Notes under the pieces: generated by a model | Database searches by the model: none | What the model saw: the letters and a program-made list of their open reading frames with translations, nothing else | What the model was told of the DNA's origin: nothing | Shown: positions 1 to 8,775 of the stretch, in pieces | Numbering within the stretch: position 1 is the stretch's first letter | Layout: each line of letters starts with the position of its first letter | Assembly: GCF_008271465.1 (NCBI RefSeq) | Contig: NZ_VMDU01000010.1 | Span: forward strand, 36,563 to 100,562 | Origin: Tabrizicola flagellatus | GTDB taxonomy: Bacteria; Pseudomonadota; Alphaproteobacteria; Rhodobacterales; Rhodobacteraceae | Direction of reading: 5' to 3' | Length of the DNA: 64,000 bases | Translations under genes and position numbers: made by a program

Positions 1-15
1 AGGTGAGGGGGATCG

Positions 16-50
16 CCCCGGCACCTTTGGGTTTGCCGGGGCTTTTTCTT
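16..50 (+). terminator. Intrinsic terminator/attenuator just before metZ
   Basis: An 8-bp GC stem (CCCCGGCA at 16-23 pairing with TGCCGGGG at 34-41) is followed by CTTTTTCTT. It ends about 20 bases before the metZ start. It is either the terminator of a gene left of the window or the terminator arm of a metZ leader; the upstream sequence needed to decide is missing. Confidence 0.75.
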
Positions 51-70
51 GGCCGGGGGGCCGCCGCGAG

Positions 71-1255
71 ATGACGAAGGACTGGAAGACCCGCACGCAG
101 CTGGTGCACGAGGGCAGCCGTCGCAGCCAGTATGGCGAGATGGCCGAGGCGATCTTCCTGACGCAGGGCTTCGTCTATCCCACCGCCGAGGCCGCCGAGG
201 CGCGGTTCATCAAGGCGGGCGAGGACGAGTTCATCTATGCCCGCTACGGCAACCCCACCACCCGGATGTTCGAGGACCGCATCGCGGCGCTGGAGGGCAC
301 GGAGGACGCCTTCGCCACGGCCTCCGGCATGGCGGCGGTTTCGGGCGCGCTGATGTCGGCCTTGCGGGCGGGGGACCATGTGGTCAGCGCGCGGGCGCTG
401 TTCGGGTCCTGCCTCTATGTGCTGGAAGAGGTGCTGGGAAAGTTCGGCGTGCGCGTGACCTTCGTCGATGGCGCCGACCTCGGCCAGTGGCGGGCGGCGG
501 TCACGCCGGGGACGAAGGCGGTGTTCTTCGAATCGATGTCGAACCCGACGCTGGAGCTGGTGGATATCCGCGGGGTGAGTGAGATCGCCCATGGCGTCGG
601 CGCGCTGGTGATCTGCGACAACGTGTTCGCCACGCCGATCTTTTCCCGCGCGGTCGAGCAGGGCGCCGATGTGGTGGTCTATTCCACCACGAAGCACATC
701 GACGGGCAGGGGCGCGCCCTGGGCGGGGTGGTCTGCGGCAGCCGCGAGTTCATCCGCAAGACGCTTGAACCCTACATGAAGCACACCGGGGGCAGCATGT
801 CCCCCTTCACCGCCTGGATGCACCTGAACGGCATGGCGACGCTGGACCTGCGCTGCCGGGCGATGGCCGATACCGCGCTGGCCGTGGCGCGGGCGCTGGA
901 GGGGCATCCGCAGGTGACGAAGGTGATCTATCCGGGGCTCGAAAGCCATCCGCAGCACGCGCTGGCCATGGTGCAGATGGGGTCGGGCGGCACGCTCGTC
1001 ACCTTCGAGGTGAAGGGCGGGAAGGAGGCGGCCTTCCGCTTCATGAATGCGCTGGAAATTGCCAGGATTTCCAACAACCTGGGCGACGCCAAGACCATCG
1101 CCACGCATCCCGCGACGACGACGCATCAGCGGCTGCCGCAGGACCAGAAGGACGCCCTCGGCATCACCCCCGGCCTGATCCGCCTGTCCCTGGGGCTGGA
1201 GGATGCGGACGACCTGATCGCCGACCTGACGCGCGCGCTGGGGGCCTCGGTCTGA
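71..1255 (+). CDS. metZ: O-succinylhomoserine sulfhydrylase
   Basis: A 394-residue cytosolic PLP enzyme of the Cys/Met metabolism family, expected to make homocysteine directly from O-succinylhomoserine and sulfide in methionine synthesis. The PLP-binding lysine is K208 in YSTTKHIDGQGRALGG. YARYGNPTT (about residues 56-64) and the C-terminal RLSLGLED are also typical of the family. The length is normal. The ATG at 71 has only a weak purine-rich ribosome site (GCGAG), and a strong hairpin terminator ends just before it, so the leader may be regulatory. MetZ is preferred over cystathionine gamma-synthase/lyase because of overall resemblance to alphaproteobacterial MetZ. The family is certain; the exact acyl-homoserine substrate is inferred. 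Confidence 0.93.
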   Translation: MTKDWKTRTQLVHEGSRRSQYGEMAEAIFLTQGFVYPTAEAAEARFIKAGEDEFIYARYGNPTTRMFEDRIAALEGTEDAFATASGMAAVSGALMSALRAGDHVVSARALFGSCLYVLEEVLGKFGVRVTFVDGADLGQWRAAVTPGTKAVFFESMSNPTLELVDIRGVSEIAHGVGALVICDNVFATPIFSRAVEQGADVVVYSTTKHIDGQGRALGGVVCGSREFIRKTLEPYMKHTGGSMSPFTAWMHLNGMATLDLRCRAMADTALAVARALEGHPQVTKVIYPGLESHPQHALAMVQMGSGGTLVTFEVKGGKEAAFRFMNALEIARISNNLGDAKTIATHPATTTHQRLPQDQKDALGITPGLIRLSLGLEDADDLIADLTRALGASV

Positions 1256-1271
1256 GGCGCCGCCCGGCCTG

Positions 1272-1420
1272 TCAGCCCGGCGCGCAGGCCACCAGCGAGA
1301 AGGCCTTGTCGAACCGGGCGTCTTTCAATGCAGCCTGAAGCCGGTCCGACAGGAACAGCGCCCACGTCCAGCCGGGTCCATCCAGACTTGGGGGCCCGCC
1401 GAAAAGCCGGGTGACCGGAC
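1272..1420 (-). pseudogene. Decayed 3' end of a second Imm11-like gene
   Basis: On the minus strand the last 40 or so codons read WALFLSDRLQAALKDARF followed by DKAFSLVACAPG and a stop. This parallels the end of the neighbouring pseudogene (RALFLAPALVEALKTAKR, then AQHFSLMPC). The matching upstream motif GPQVWMDP (WMDP at 1373-1384) lies in a different frame, so there is a frameshift at about 1362-1373. The fragment starts abruptly near 1420 with no 5' part. It looks like the remnant of a tandem copy that lost its body. Assignment to the Imm11/DUF1629-like family rests on resemblance only. Confidence 0.5.
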
Positions 1421-1485
1421 TTCGACCGGCTAGTCCTTTCCCCGGGTCGTACATCGGCAGGGTTCGGATTGTATTCTCTGGTGCG

Positions 1486-2247
1486 TCAGCCGGTGCTTGC
1501 CGCACAGGGCATGAGCGAGAAATGCTGCGCGCGCTTTGCCGTCTTCAGGGCTTCCACCAGCGCCGGGGCAAGGAACAGCGCACGATACACGCGAGGATCC
1601 ATCCAGAGTGCCGGTCCCCGGGCAGCGGCCGGATCGGCAAAGTACTGGCGCGGCTGATCGCGGGTTTCTTAGTGGAACATGCGAAGATCGGGTGCCGCGT
1701 GCGGATCGGGCATTATTACCGATGTCGAGCGTTCCAGATCAAGGGTCGGCCGCCTGTTGCACACATGGAACAGGTCGTATTGGTCCGAAAGGACGGTCGC
1801 GTGATCGCCGTCCACAAGCTCGACCGGCACGATCCTGCAATCGCCCAAATCGAAAGACCGGAAGATCTCGGCGACACTCCGATGCATGACCAGCCAGCCG
1901 TTGCCGAGCACCGGCGGAAGCGGGCCCTTGAGTCCGACCGACGCAGGGAGCCACCAGCGGCGGGGCAGCCAATCCTCTGGAACGTCCTGTCCGTAGGCGC
2001 CGGCCCTCGCCGCCTGGCCGATGTGATCGGGCATCGCTGGCGGCTGCGCCTTTCGGAGATCGTGCGGGACGGGTGCGAAGAGGCCCTGGCGTCTTGAGTT
2101 CACAAGAGCGCCGCTCAGCCAGACAACAGCGTCGGCATCGACAATCCTGCGCGGCGGTGTGACGTTTGCTCCGTCGGGCTTCGCTGGAGGCGTGAATCTC
2201 AGGAACTCGCGGAACGCGGTCCTGACGCCGGACTTCTTGCCGAACAT
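1486..2247 (-). pseudogene. Imm11-like (DUF1629-like) protein with an in-frame stop
   Basis: The frame from ATG 2247 encodes 192 residues, including GNGWLVMHRSVAEIFRSFDL and YDLFHVCNRRPTLDLE, then hits TAA at 1669-1671. The same frame continues without interruption for 60 more codons (RQYFADPAAARGPALWMDPR and RALFLAPALVEALKTAKR) to TGA at 1486-1488, giving about 253 codons in all. The part after the stop has the conserved look of the family's C-terminus, so the gene was probably inactivated by a nonsense change. Imm11-type proteins are predicted immunity proteins of polymorphic toxin loci; no toxin gene is visible here. An upstream ATG at 2331 is possible but less protein-like. Confidence 0.5.
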
Positions 2248-2764
2248 CTGTTGCCACCCCCATCTTCTTGTTCGGACACCAGTCCAACATTGCAATCCAG
2301 CATTTTCGTGACGTTCACAGTAGTGCAGCACCCGCCGATCCGGTCAACGCGTCCGGGGCATTTGCCGGAGCCATCGTCCCGGTTTCGTCTGAGTTTGCGT
2401 GCCGGTCGTCACACCGGTTTCATCTTGAAATGCCGGCGCCTCTGTCGCTTGGCCGTCCAAGATGCAGAACCGTGGGTGGCGCTGCACGCATCGATTCCTG
2501 CGGGACCGTTACGGATGGGGCTGTGCCGGACAATCCCGGATGTGTGCCATCGTCTCGCCTCCGGCCTGGGCGGCATCCGGTTGCGCCGTGACGCAAATCG
2601 TGGCGCCCGGGTCGCAATCCCCGCTTGTGCGGCGCGCGGAAATGCCTATCTGATGGGGGCCTGCCCCGGACCAGGGTGATCCGGCGGCGGGATCTGCTCG
2701 TAAGACATTCCGGAAATTGACGGCGCCTGCCCGAGGGCCGCGCCCGAACCGAAAGGACCTGCCC
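2248..2764. other. Intergenic region between Imm11-like remnant and folE2
   Basis: About 515 bases without a convincing gene. Frames that stay open here have low-complexity Arg/Pro/Cys-rich translations typical of GC-rich antisense. It must hold the folE2 promoter, but I see no clear -35/-10 pair or Zur-type box. Confidence 0.5.
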
Positions 2765-3850
2765 ATGAACATCCACACCCCCGAGATCGACCGTCTTCCC
2801 ACCCGGGAAGAGGCAGAGGCGGCGCTGGCCGTGCTGCGGCAATGGGCAGGCAAGGTGTCGGACGAGGACATCGCCCGGCTGGATTCCGCCGTGGGCTTCC
2901 TGCTGCCAGGCCAGGGCTATCCGGCGCTGTCGCGCATCTATCCGGAGGCCTTCCGCCCCGATGCGGGCTATCTGCGCGCCATGCCCGACCTGCAGAACGG
3001 CCCTGCCAGCCTGATCCGGGGCGCGAAGGCGCGGATCCAGCATGTCGGCATCTCGAACTTCCGCCTGCCGATCCGCTACGCCACCCGCGACGGCGCGTCC
3101 CTCGTGCTGGAGACCAGCGTGACCGGTACGGTCAGCCTCGAGGCCGAGAAGAAGGGCATCAACATGAGCCGCATCATGCGGTCCTTCTATGCCCATGCCG
3201 AGAAGGAGTTCTCCTTCGGCGTGATCGAGGCGGCGCTGGACGACTACAAGGCCGATCTCGGCAGCTTCGACGCGCGCATCCAGATGCGGCTGTCCTTCCC
3301 GATGCAGATGGTCAGCCTGCGGTCGGATCTGACCGGTTGGCAGTACTACGACATCGCGCTGGAACTGGTCGAGACCGCCGGTGTGCGCAAGCGGATCGTG
3401 CATCTGGACTATGTCTACAGCTCGACCTGCCCGTGCAGCCTGGAACTGTCGGAACATGCCCGGATGGAGCGCGGCCAGCTGGCGACGCCGCATTCGCAGC
3501 GCTCGGTGGCGCGGCTGTCGGTCGAACTGACCGGCGAGATGGCGATCGAGGACCTGGTCGAGCTCGCGCGCGGCGCGGTCGTGACCGAGACCCAGGTCAT
3601 GGTCAAGCGCGAGGACGAACAGGCCTTTGCGGAACTGAACGCCGCCAACCCGATCTTCGTCGAGGACGCGGCGCGGCTGTTCTGCGAGGCGCTGCGGGCC
3701 GATCCGCGCATCGGCGACTTCCGGGTGGTGGCGAGCCATCAGGAGAGCCTGCACAGCCACGACGCGATCAGCCTTCTGACCGAGGGCGAGACCTTCGCGG
3801 CCGAAAGCCTGGACCCGCATCTGTTCCGCACAATGATCCACGCCCGCTGA
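2765..3850 (+). CDS. folE2: GTP cyclohydrolase FolE2 (type IB)
   Basis: A 361-residue enzyme that converts GTP to 7,8-dihydroneopterin triphosphate, the first step of tetrahydrofolate synthesis. FolE2 hallmarks are present: the cysteine motif SSTCPCSLELSEHARM (about residues 219-234), HSQRSVARLSVE, and LETSVTGTVSLEAEKKG in the tunnelling fold. The start at 2765 is chosen because AAAGGA lies eight bases upstream; an earlier in-frame start at 2717 lacks this. FolE2 can work with Mn or Zn and often replaces Zn-dependent FolE under zinc limitation, but no Zur box is evident. folB and folP lie 11 kb downstream. Confidence 0.95.
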   Translation: MNIHTPEIDRLPTREEAEAALAVLRQWAGKVSDEDIARLDSAVGFLLPGQGYPALSRIYPEAFRPDAGYLRAMPDLQNGPASLIRGAKARIQHVGISNFRLPIRYATRDGASLVLETSVTGTVSLEAEKKGINMSRIMRSFYAHAEKEFSFGVIEAALDDYKADLGSFDARIQMRLSFPMQMVSLRSDLTGWQYYDIALELVETAGVRKRIVHLDYVYSSTCPCSLELSEHARMERGQLATPHSQRSVARLSVELTGEMAIEDLVELARGAVVTETQVMVKREDEQAFAELNAANPIFVEDAARLFCEALRADPRIGDFRVVASHQESLHSHDAISLLTEGETFAAESLDPHLFRTMIHAR

Positions 3851-3896
3851 CGGGTGGATTGACCAAAGGCGCGGGGCCGCGTAGCCATGCCCAACC

Positions 3897-5345
3897 ATGG
3901 TTGACTTCCGCCCCGTCGCCTATGTCATCGGCCGCATCCTGATCGTCCTGGCGATCCTGATGCTGGCCCCGGCCATCATCGACTGGCGCGCGGGGCTGGA
4001 GAACGGGCATGCCTACCTTGCCTCGGCCGCGCTGACCGGCGTCACGGGCGCGGCGCTGACGCTGTCCACCGGCAACGCGCTGGGTCAGGCGCTGGACACG
4101 CGGCAGGCCTATCTCCTTACCGCCGGCATCTGGTTCCTCGTGCCTTTCTTCGGCGCGCTGCCGTTCTGGATCGGCGCGCCGGGGCTGAGCCTCCTGAACG
4201 CCTATTTCGAGGCGGTCTCGGGCATCACAACCACCGGTGCCTCGGTCATCACGGGCCTCGCGGAACAGCCGCAGAGCGTGAACCTCTGGCGCGGAATGCT
4301 GAACTGGCTGGGGGGCCTCGGCATCGCCTTCATCGCGATGATCTTCCTGCCGCTGATGCGGATCGGGGGCATGCAGTTCTTCCGGACCGAAGGCTTCGAC
4401 ACATTCGGCAAGGTGCTGCCGCGGGCGACCGACATCGCCAAGCAGCTTCTGATCGTCTATCTGGCGCTGACGGTGTTGACGATGACCGTCTATGCCATGC
4501 TCGGCATGCCGGCCTTCGAGGCGGTCGTGCATGGCATGACCACGGTCGCGACGGGCGGCTTTTCCACCAACGATGCCTCGTTTTCCGTCTATGCCCCGCC
4601 GGTCCACTATGCCGGGGCGCTGTTCATGTTCCTCGCCAGCCTGCCCTACATCCGCTATGTGCAGCTGATGAACGGAACCGCGCTGCCGCTGTGGCAGGAT
4701 GCCCAGGTCCGCGCCTACGCCCGCTGGCTGGGAATGGCCGTGCTGGCGGTGGCGATCTGGCGGGCGTGGACGACGAACACCGGCTTCGAGCAGGCCTTCC
4801 GCGAAAGCCTGTTCAACCTGGCCTCCATCATGTCCTCGACCGGCTACGGCGCGGGCAGCTTCGCCGGCTGGGGCGGGTTCATGCTGGTCGTGGCTTTCGT
4901 GGTCGGGGTGATCGGGGCCTGTTCAGGCTCGTCGGCGGCGGGGCTGTCTGTGTTCCGGGTGCAGCTGGTGATCGCCGTCCTCGGCCGCGAGATCCGGCGG
5001 ATCGGCAGCCCCTCCAGCGTCGATCCGATCCGCTACCAGGGGCGCGCGGTCGAGGACGACGTGCTGAACGCGCTGATCCTTTTCGTGTCGAGCTTCATCC
5101 TGATCCTCGGCGTGATGAGCGTGGCGATGACGCTGATCGGGGTGGACACGGTTTCGGCCCTGTTCGCGGTCTGGACCGCGCTGGGCAACATTGGCTACGG
5201 CTTCGGCCCCCTGGTCGAGCGCACCGGCACCTTCATCGACTTTCCACCCGGCGCCATCGCGATCATGACGCTGTGCATGATCCTGGGCCGCCTTGGCCTG
5301 TTGGCAATTCTGGTAATGGTGCTGCCGAGCTTCTGGCGGCGGTAG
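3897..5345 (+). CDS. trkH: TrkH-family potassium uptake protein
   Basis: A 482-residue inner-membrane K+ transporter subunit. The four selectivity-filter loops are visible: GITTTGAS (near residue 109), VATGGFSTND (near 218), SSTGYGAG (near 315) and NIGYGFGP (near 430), each in a pore-helix context between hydrophobic segments. It should work with a cytosolic TrkA gating subunit, which is not in this window. The start is the ATG at 3897, 46 bases after folE2, with only a weak GC-rich ribosome site. The 3' end faces the next gene across a dispersed palindromic repeat. Confidence 0.93.
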   Translation: MVDFRPVAYVIGRILIVLAILMLAPAIIDWRAGLENGHAYLASAALTGVTGAALTLSTGNALGQALDTRQAYLLTAGIWFLVPFFGALPFWIGAPGLSLLNAYFEAVSGITTTGASVITGLAEQPQSVNLWRGMLNWLGGLGIAFIAMIFLPLMRIGGMQFFRTEGFDTFGKVLPRATDIAKQLLIVYLALTVLTMTVYAMLGMPAFEAVVHGMTTVATGGFSTNDASFSVYAPPVHYAGALFMFLASLPYIRYVQLMNGTALPLWQDAQVRAYARWLGMAVLAVAIWRAWTTNTGFEQAFRESLFNLASIMSSTGYGAGSFAGWGGFMLVVAFVVGVIGACSGSSAAGLSVFRVQLVIAVLGREIRRIGSPSSVDPIRYQGRAVEDDVLNALILFVSSFILILGVMSVAMTLIGVDTVSALFAVWTALGNIGYGFGPLVERTGTFIDFPPGAIAIMTLCMILGRLGLLAILVMVLPSFWRR

Positions 5346-5357
5346 TGCGCTGACCAC

Positions 5358-5430
5358 CCCTCCTCGTGCGACTGCGTCTTCTCGTCGGGGGGCGCCGCGC
5401 CGAGGGACGAGGTCCCCGAGGAGCAGCGGC
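5358..5430. repeat. Dispersed intergenic palindromic repeat, copy 1
   Basis: The core at 5362-5387 (CCTCGTGCGACTGCGTCTTC and on) matches copy 3 (43944 region) at 22 of 26 positions. Outer arms CTCCTCG (5360-5366) and CGAGGAG (5417-5423) can pair. It fills the gap between the convergent 3' ends of trkH and the pseudo-protease gene, so it may also act as a bidirectional terminator. Confidence 0.6.
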
Positions 5431-5435
5431 CCTGG

Positions 5436-7196
5436 TTAGTCCCAGCAGGAGACCAGCGCCGTGATCCCGGTGGCGGTCTCGGACAGGGCTGAAGGCGAAA
5501 GCGGCGCGGTCGAGGAGGTGGCCGCCGGCGTGATCCCGGTCGGGCCCAGAAGCCGGGTAATCTCGGCGGCCGATAGAGCGAAGGCTACCCCCGCAGGCAT
5601 CAGTTTGCCGTCCCGGGGCTGCGGCGGCAGCAACATGCCCAGGACGCTGCCGGACGTGTCAAGAACCGCGCCTCCGGCATCGCCGGGCAGGGATTGCAAC
5701 GCCAGGCGGGAAAGCGCGGTCTCACCGTTCAGTCCGGTTGCATCCTCGAAGGTGCCGAAGGTGATGACCGGGGCGGGCAGGCGGTCCTCGTAGGAATAGC
5801 CGGGCACCGCGATCTCGGACCCGGGCCTGGTCGAGGCGGTTGCGAAGCCCGCGACGGCGCGTGGCGACAGTGCGGCGTTGGGAGTCAGGACCGCCAGGCC
5901 GGTGGTTGCGTCCGCAAGCCTGACGGTCGCCTCGGTCGTGCGGTCGATGGTGACGCGGGTGCAGCCCTCGACCGCCTCGGTCGTGGTGACGACCGCGCCG
6001 TCCGGGGTGACGAAGAAGCCGGTTCGGCTGAGCCGCGGTTTCCGGACTTCGAGCCCCGCGAGGAGCCCGGCGCGGGTCTCGGCGCCCATCGGCGCCATGC
6101 CGGGATCAAGCACCGAAGCGCCATCGGGCGAGAAGCTGTCCTCGATCGCCTTGACGATCCGGGCGTCGCGGGCCGCATTGCCGGGGGTGGAGATCAGCAT
6201 CCAGCCCTTGATCCGCCCGCCCTTCAGCTGTGCCGAGATCGTGGTGTCCACCTTGGCCGAGGTGCCGCGGATGCGGAAGCCGCGTTCGTTGCGCTCGCGC
6301 GGGCCGTCGAGCGGCACCTGCTCCAGCGTCTGGAGCACATCGTAAAGCCCGTACAGCGCGGCCTGGTCGCCCGGCTGCGAGATCAGCACGATCTTCGGGG
6401 CATCCGGGGTTTTCCCGCGGTAGTGAACGAAGGGCGGCTCGTAATGGTCGAATTCGACCAGGCCCAACGGCAGCGTGACGGTGATGCCGGATTCGGCCTC
6501 GACCACCTCGGTGAAGCCGAAGGCCGCGCGTTCGGCGGACCAGGCGTCCAGGAGTGCCCGGCGCTGGCGGGTGGTCAGGATGCCGGTGGGCTCCAGCCCC
6601 TGCGCCTCTTGCCAGGCGGCCATCGAGTTGCGGGTGCCGGGACCGAAGGCGCCGTCGATGGCGCTGGTGTAGAAGCCGAACCATTGCAGCGCGGATTGGA
6701 GCTCGCGCCGTTCCTCGGGTGTCAGCAGCGCCTCGCTGTCGCGGGCCTCCTGGCGGGTCTCGTCGGGCAGGGAGACGGGGTCCGGTGCGGGGGCGGGCTC
6801 GGCAGGTGATGCTGCCGGCTCGGAAGCGGTCAGTGCTTCGGGGATCGCGAGGGCCGCCCCGTCCTCGGGGTAGAACCGGTCGCCATAGCGGGCGCCATCG
6901 GCAACGAAACTGTCGGACGGGATGCGGCGGTCGCGCTTGAGAAGTCCCAGACGGATCGGCGCCTCGTCCTCGGGGTAGGGGCCGAGTGCGATGCCATACC
7001 AGCCCGACCCGAGGGCAAAGCCGACGGTTTCAGGGAATTCGGACGCATAGGCGCGTGCGCGGTCGAGCGCCGTGGCAAGGTCGGGATGCGCCTCGACCTG
7101 GACCCAGACCCGGCCCTCCTGCGCGTCTGCGTGCCGGGCGGGCGCAAGGCTCAGCGCGGCGAGGAGAAGGGCAACAAACGCAAAAGGTCTGAACAT
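5436..7196 (-). CDS. Secreted peptidoglycan-binding protein with inactive trypsin-like domain
   Basis: The 586-residue product has a signal peptide (residues 1-25, ending ARHADA), a SPOR-like segment (about 28-110), a Pro/Ala linker, a PG_binding_1 domain (about 160-220, [20 protein letters not shown]) and a C-terminal trypsin/DegP-like fold from about residue 390. All three catalytic positions are replaced when compared with the intact paralog at 47824: the His is E407 ([10 protein letters not shown]), the Asp is G433 (TTGLAVL) and the Ser is A507 ([10 protein letters not shown]). It should therefore be a non-proteolytic envelope protein, perhaps a scaffold or regulator. The start at 7196 is preferred because it opens the signal peptide directly; an upstream in-frame ATG lies at 7241. 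Confidence 0.82.
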   Translation of the reverse strand: MFRPFAFVALLLAALSLAPARHADAQEGRVWVQVEAHPDLATALDRARAYASEFPETVGFALGSGWYGIALGPYPEDEAPIRLGLLKRDRRIPSDSFVADGARYGDRFYPEDGAALAIPEALTASEPAASPAEPAPAPDPVSLPDETRQEARDSEALLTPEERRELQSALQWFGFYTSAIDGAFGPGTRNSMAAWQEAQGLEPTGILTTRQRRALLDAWSAERAAFGFTEVVEAESGITVTLPLGLVEFDHYEPPFVHYRGKTPDAPKIVLISQPGDQAALYGLYDVLQTLEQVPLDGPRERNERGFRIRGTSAKVDTTISAQLKGGRIKGWMLISTPGNAARDARIVKAIEDSFSPDGASVLDPGMAPMGAETRAGLLAGLEVRKPRLSRTGFFVTPDGAVVTTTEAVEGCTRVTIDRTTEATVRLADATTGLAVLTPNAALSPRAVAGFATASTRPGSEIAVPGYSYEDRLPAPVITFGTFEDATGLNGETALSRLALQSLPGDAGGAVLDTSGSVLGMLLPPQPRDGKLMPAGVAFALSAAEITRLLGPTGITPAATSSTAPLSPSALSETATGITALVSCWD

Positions 7197-7370
7197 GAAC
7201 GGGTCCCGAAGCCGGTAGAGGATCGCGCCGACATTAGCCATGGAGCGCGCCGCGGCAAGGGCGAACCGGCGCGGATCAGGTCACGATTGCGCAGGTTCTT
7301 TCCGGAATTGACCCTATCCTGCCCGCCGGATAGGGAAGGCGCGAGTTTCGCCGCTGTCCCGGGGTCCCCG

Positions 7371-8300
7371 ATGTCCGACGCCACCTCGACCACGCCCAGA
7401 AGTTTCCAGGAGATCATCCTGCGGCTCCAGAGCTACTGGGCCGGACAGGGCTGCGCCGTGCTGCAACCCTATGACATGGAGGTCGGCGCGGGCACCTTCC
7501 ACCCGGCGACCACGCTGCGCAGCCTTGGCACGAAGCCCTGGGCCGCGGCCTATGTCCAGCCCTCGCGCCGGCCGACGGACGGGCGCTATGGCGAGAACCC
7601 GAACCGGCTGCAGCACTATTACCAGTATCAGGTCATCATCAAGCCGAGCCCGGGGAACCTGCAGGAGCTTTACCTCGGCAGCCTTGCCGCCATCGGCATC
7701 GACCTGGCCCTGCACGACATCCGCTTTGTCGAGGACGACTGGGAAAGCCCGACGCTGGGCGCCTGGGGCCTGGGCTGGGAGGTCTGGTGCGACGGGATGG
7801 AGGTCAGCCAGTTCACCTATTTCCAGCAGGTCGGCGGGCATGACTGCAAGCCGGTGTCGGGCGAACTGACCTACGGGCTGGAACGGCTGGCGATGTATGT
7901 CATGGGCATCGACCATGTGATGGACATGCCGTTCAACGACCCGGACGCGCCGATCCCGCTGACCTACGGCGACATCTTCCGCCAGACGGAAGAGGAATAC
8001 AGCCGCCACAACTTCGACGGTGCCACGACCGAGATGCTGTTGCGGCATTTCGAGGATGCCGAAGCCGAATGCGAACGTCTGCTCGCTTTCCCCGCCGAGG
8101 ACCCGAAATCGGGCAAGCGCATCGTCATGGCCCATCCCGCCTATGACCAGACGATCAAGGCGAGCCACCTGTTCAACCTTCTGGACGCGCGGGGCGTGAT
8201 CAGCGTGACCGAACGGCAGGCCTATATCGGCCGGGTGCGGGCCTTGGCGAAGAAATGCGCCGATGCCTTCCGGCAGACCGAGGCGGGGGCGGATCAGTGA
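7371..8300 (+). CDS. glyQ: Glycyl-tRNA synthetase alpha subunit
   Basis: A 309-residue catalytic subunit of the bacterial alpha2beta2 glycyl-tRNA synthetase, which charges tRNA-Gly in the cytosol. Conserved class II stretches include [52 protein letters not shown] and [20 protein letters not shown]. The ATG at 7371 is chosen because the family begins at [10 protein letters not shown]; a longer open frame upstream is not conserved. It is the first gene of a tight glyQ - DUF6446 - glyS operon; the stop overlaps the next GTG start. Confidence 0.97.
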   Translation: MSDATSTTPRSFQEIILRLQSYWAGQGCAVLQPYDMEVGAGTFHPATTLRSLGTKPWAAAYVQPSRRPTDGRYGENPNRLQHYYQYQVIIKPSPGNLQELYLGSLAAIGIDLALHDIRFVEDDWESPTLGAWGLGWEVWCDGMEVSQFTYFQQVGGHDCKPVSGELTYGLERLAMYVMGIDHVMDMPFNDPDAPIPLTYGDIFRQTEEEYSRHNFDGATTEMLLRHFEDAEAECERLLAFPAEDPKSGKRIVMAHPAYDQTIKASHLFNLLDARGVISVTERQAYIGRVRALAKKCADAFRQTEAGADQ

Positions 8301-8773
8301 ATGCGGGCAAGATCATCGTGGGGGCCATCGTGATCGTCGCCCTGATCGCCGGCGGGTTCCTGTGGTACACCGCCGAACGCGCCTATTACGAGCCCGTGGC
8401 CTTCCAGCCCGGTGCCGAGATCCGGCTGGTTCCCGTCGCCGGCGGCCCGCCCGAGGCGATCGTGGTCAACGGGATCGAGGGGATCGACGCGGCCTCCTCG
8501 CCGATCAAGTTCCGCGCCTGTTTCACCACGCCGCTGAGCCTGGCCATGCTGAGCGAGACCTACCGGATCTACGAGGGCGCCGAGCCCTTGGTCGCGCCGT
8601 CGAACTTCCCGTGTTTCGATGCCGCCGCCATCGGCCGGGCGCTGGAGACCGGCGAGGCGCTGGCCTTCCTCTCCGAACCCGAGATCCACCCCGGCGTGGA
8701 CCGCGTCGTCGCGGTCTTTCCCGATGGCCGCGCCTATGCCTGGCAGCAGACCAACGCCTCTCTGAAGGACTGA
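8297..8773 (+). CDS. DUF6446 family membrane-anchored protein
   Basis: A 158-residue protein with one N-terminal membrane helix (residues 4-24, [18 protein letters not shown]) and a periplasmic-looking domain with [31 protein letters not shown] and [17 protein letters not shown]. It matches the DUF6446 proteins that sit between glyQ and glyS in Rhodobacteraceae. The start is the GTG at 8297, overlapping the glyQ stop as GTGA; it is two bases from glyS at the other end, so the three genes are almost certainly co-translated. Its function is unknown, and nothing in the sequence suggests a tRNA-related activity. Confidence 0.85.
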   Translation: MNAGKIIVGAIVIVALIAGGFLWYTAERAYYEPVAFQPGAEIRLVPVAGGPPEAIVVNGIEGIDAASSPIKFRACFTTPLSLAMLSETYRIYEGAEPLVAPSNFPCFDAAAIGRALETGEALAFLSEPEIHPGVDRVVAVFPDGRAYAWQQTNASLKD

Positions 8774-8775
8774 CC

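Noticed and set aside
1669..1671. Genome-wide stop codon reassignment, prompted by two interrupted genes
   Set aside because: The two stops differ (TAA and TAG), and both codons also end normal genes such as lipB (TAG).
2420..3898. Long open frame antisense to folE2
   Set aside because: Composition and lack of any domain mark it as a GC-rich shadow of folE2.
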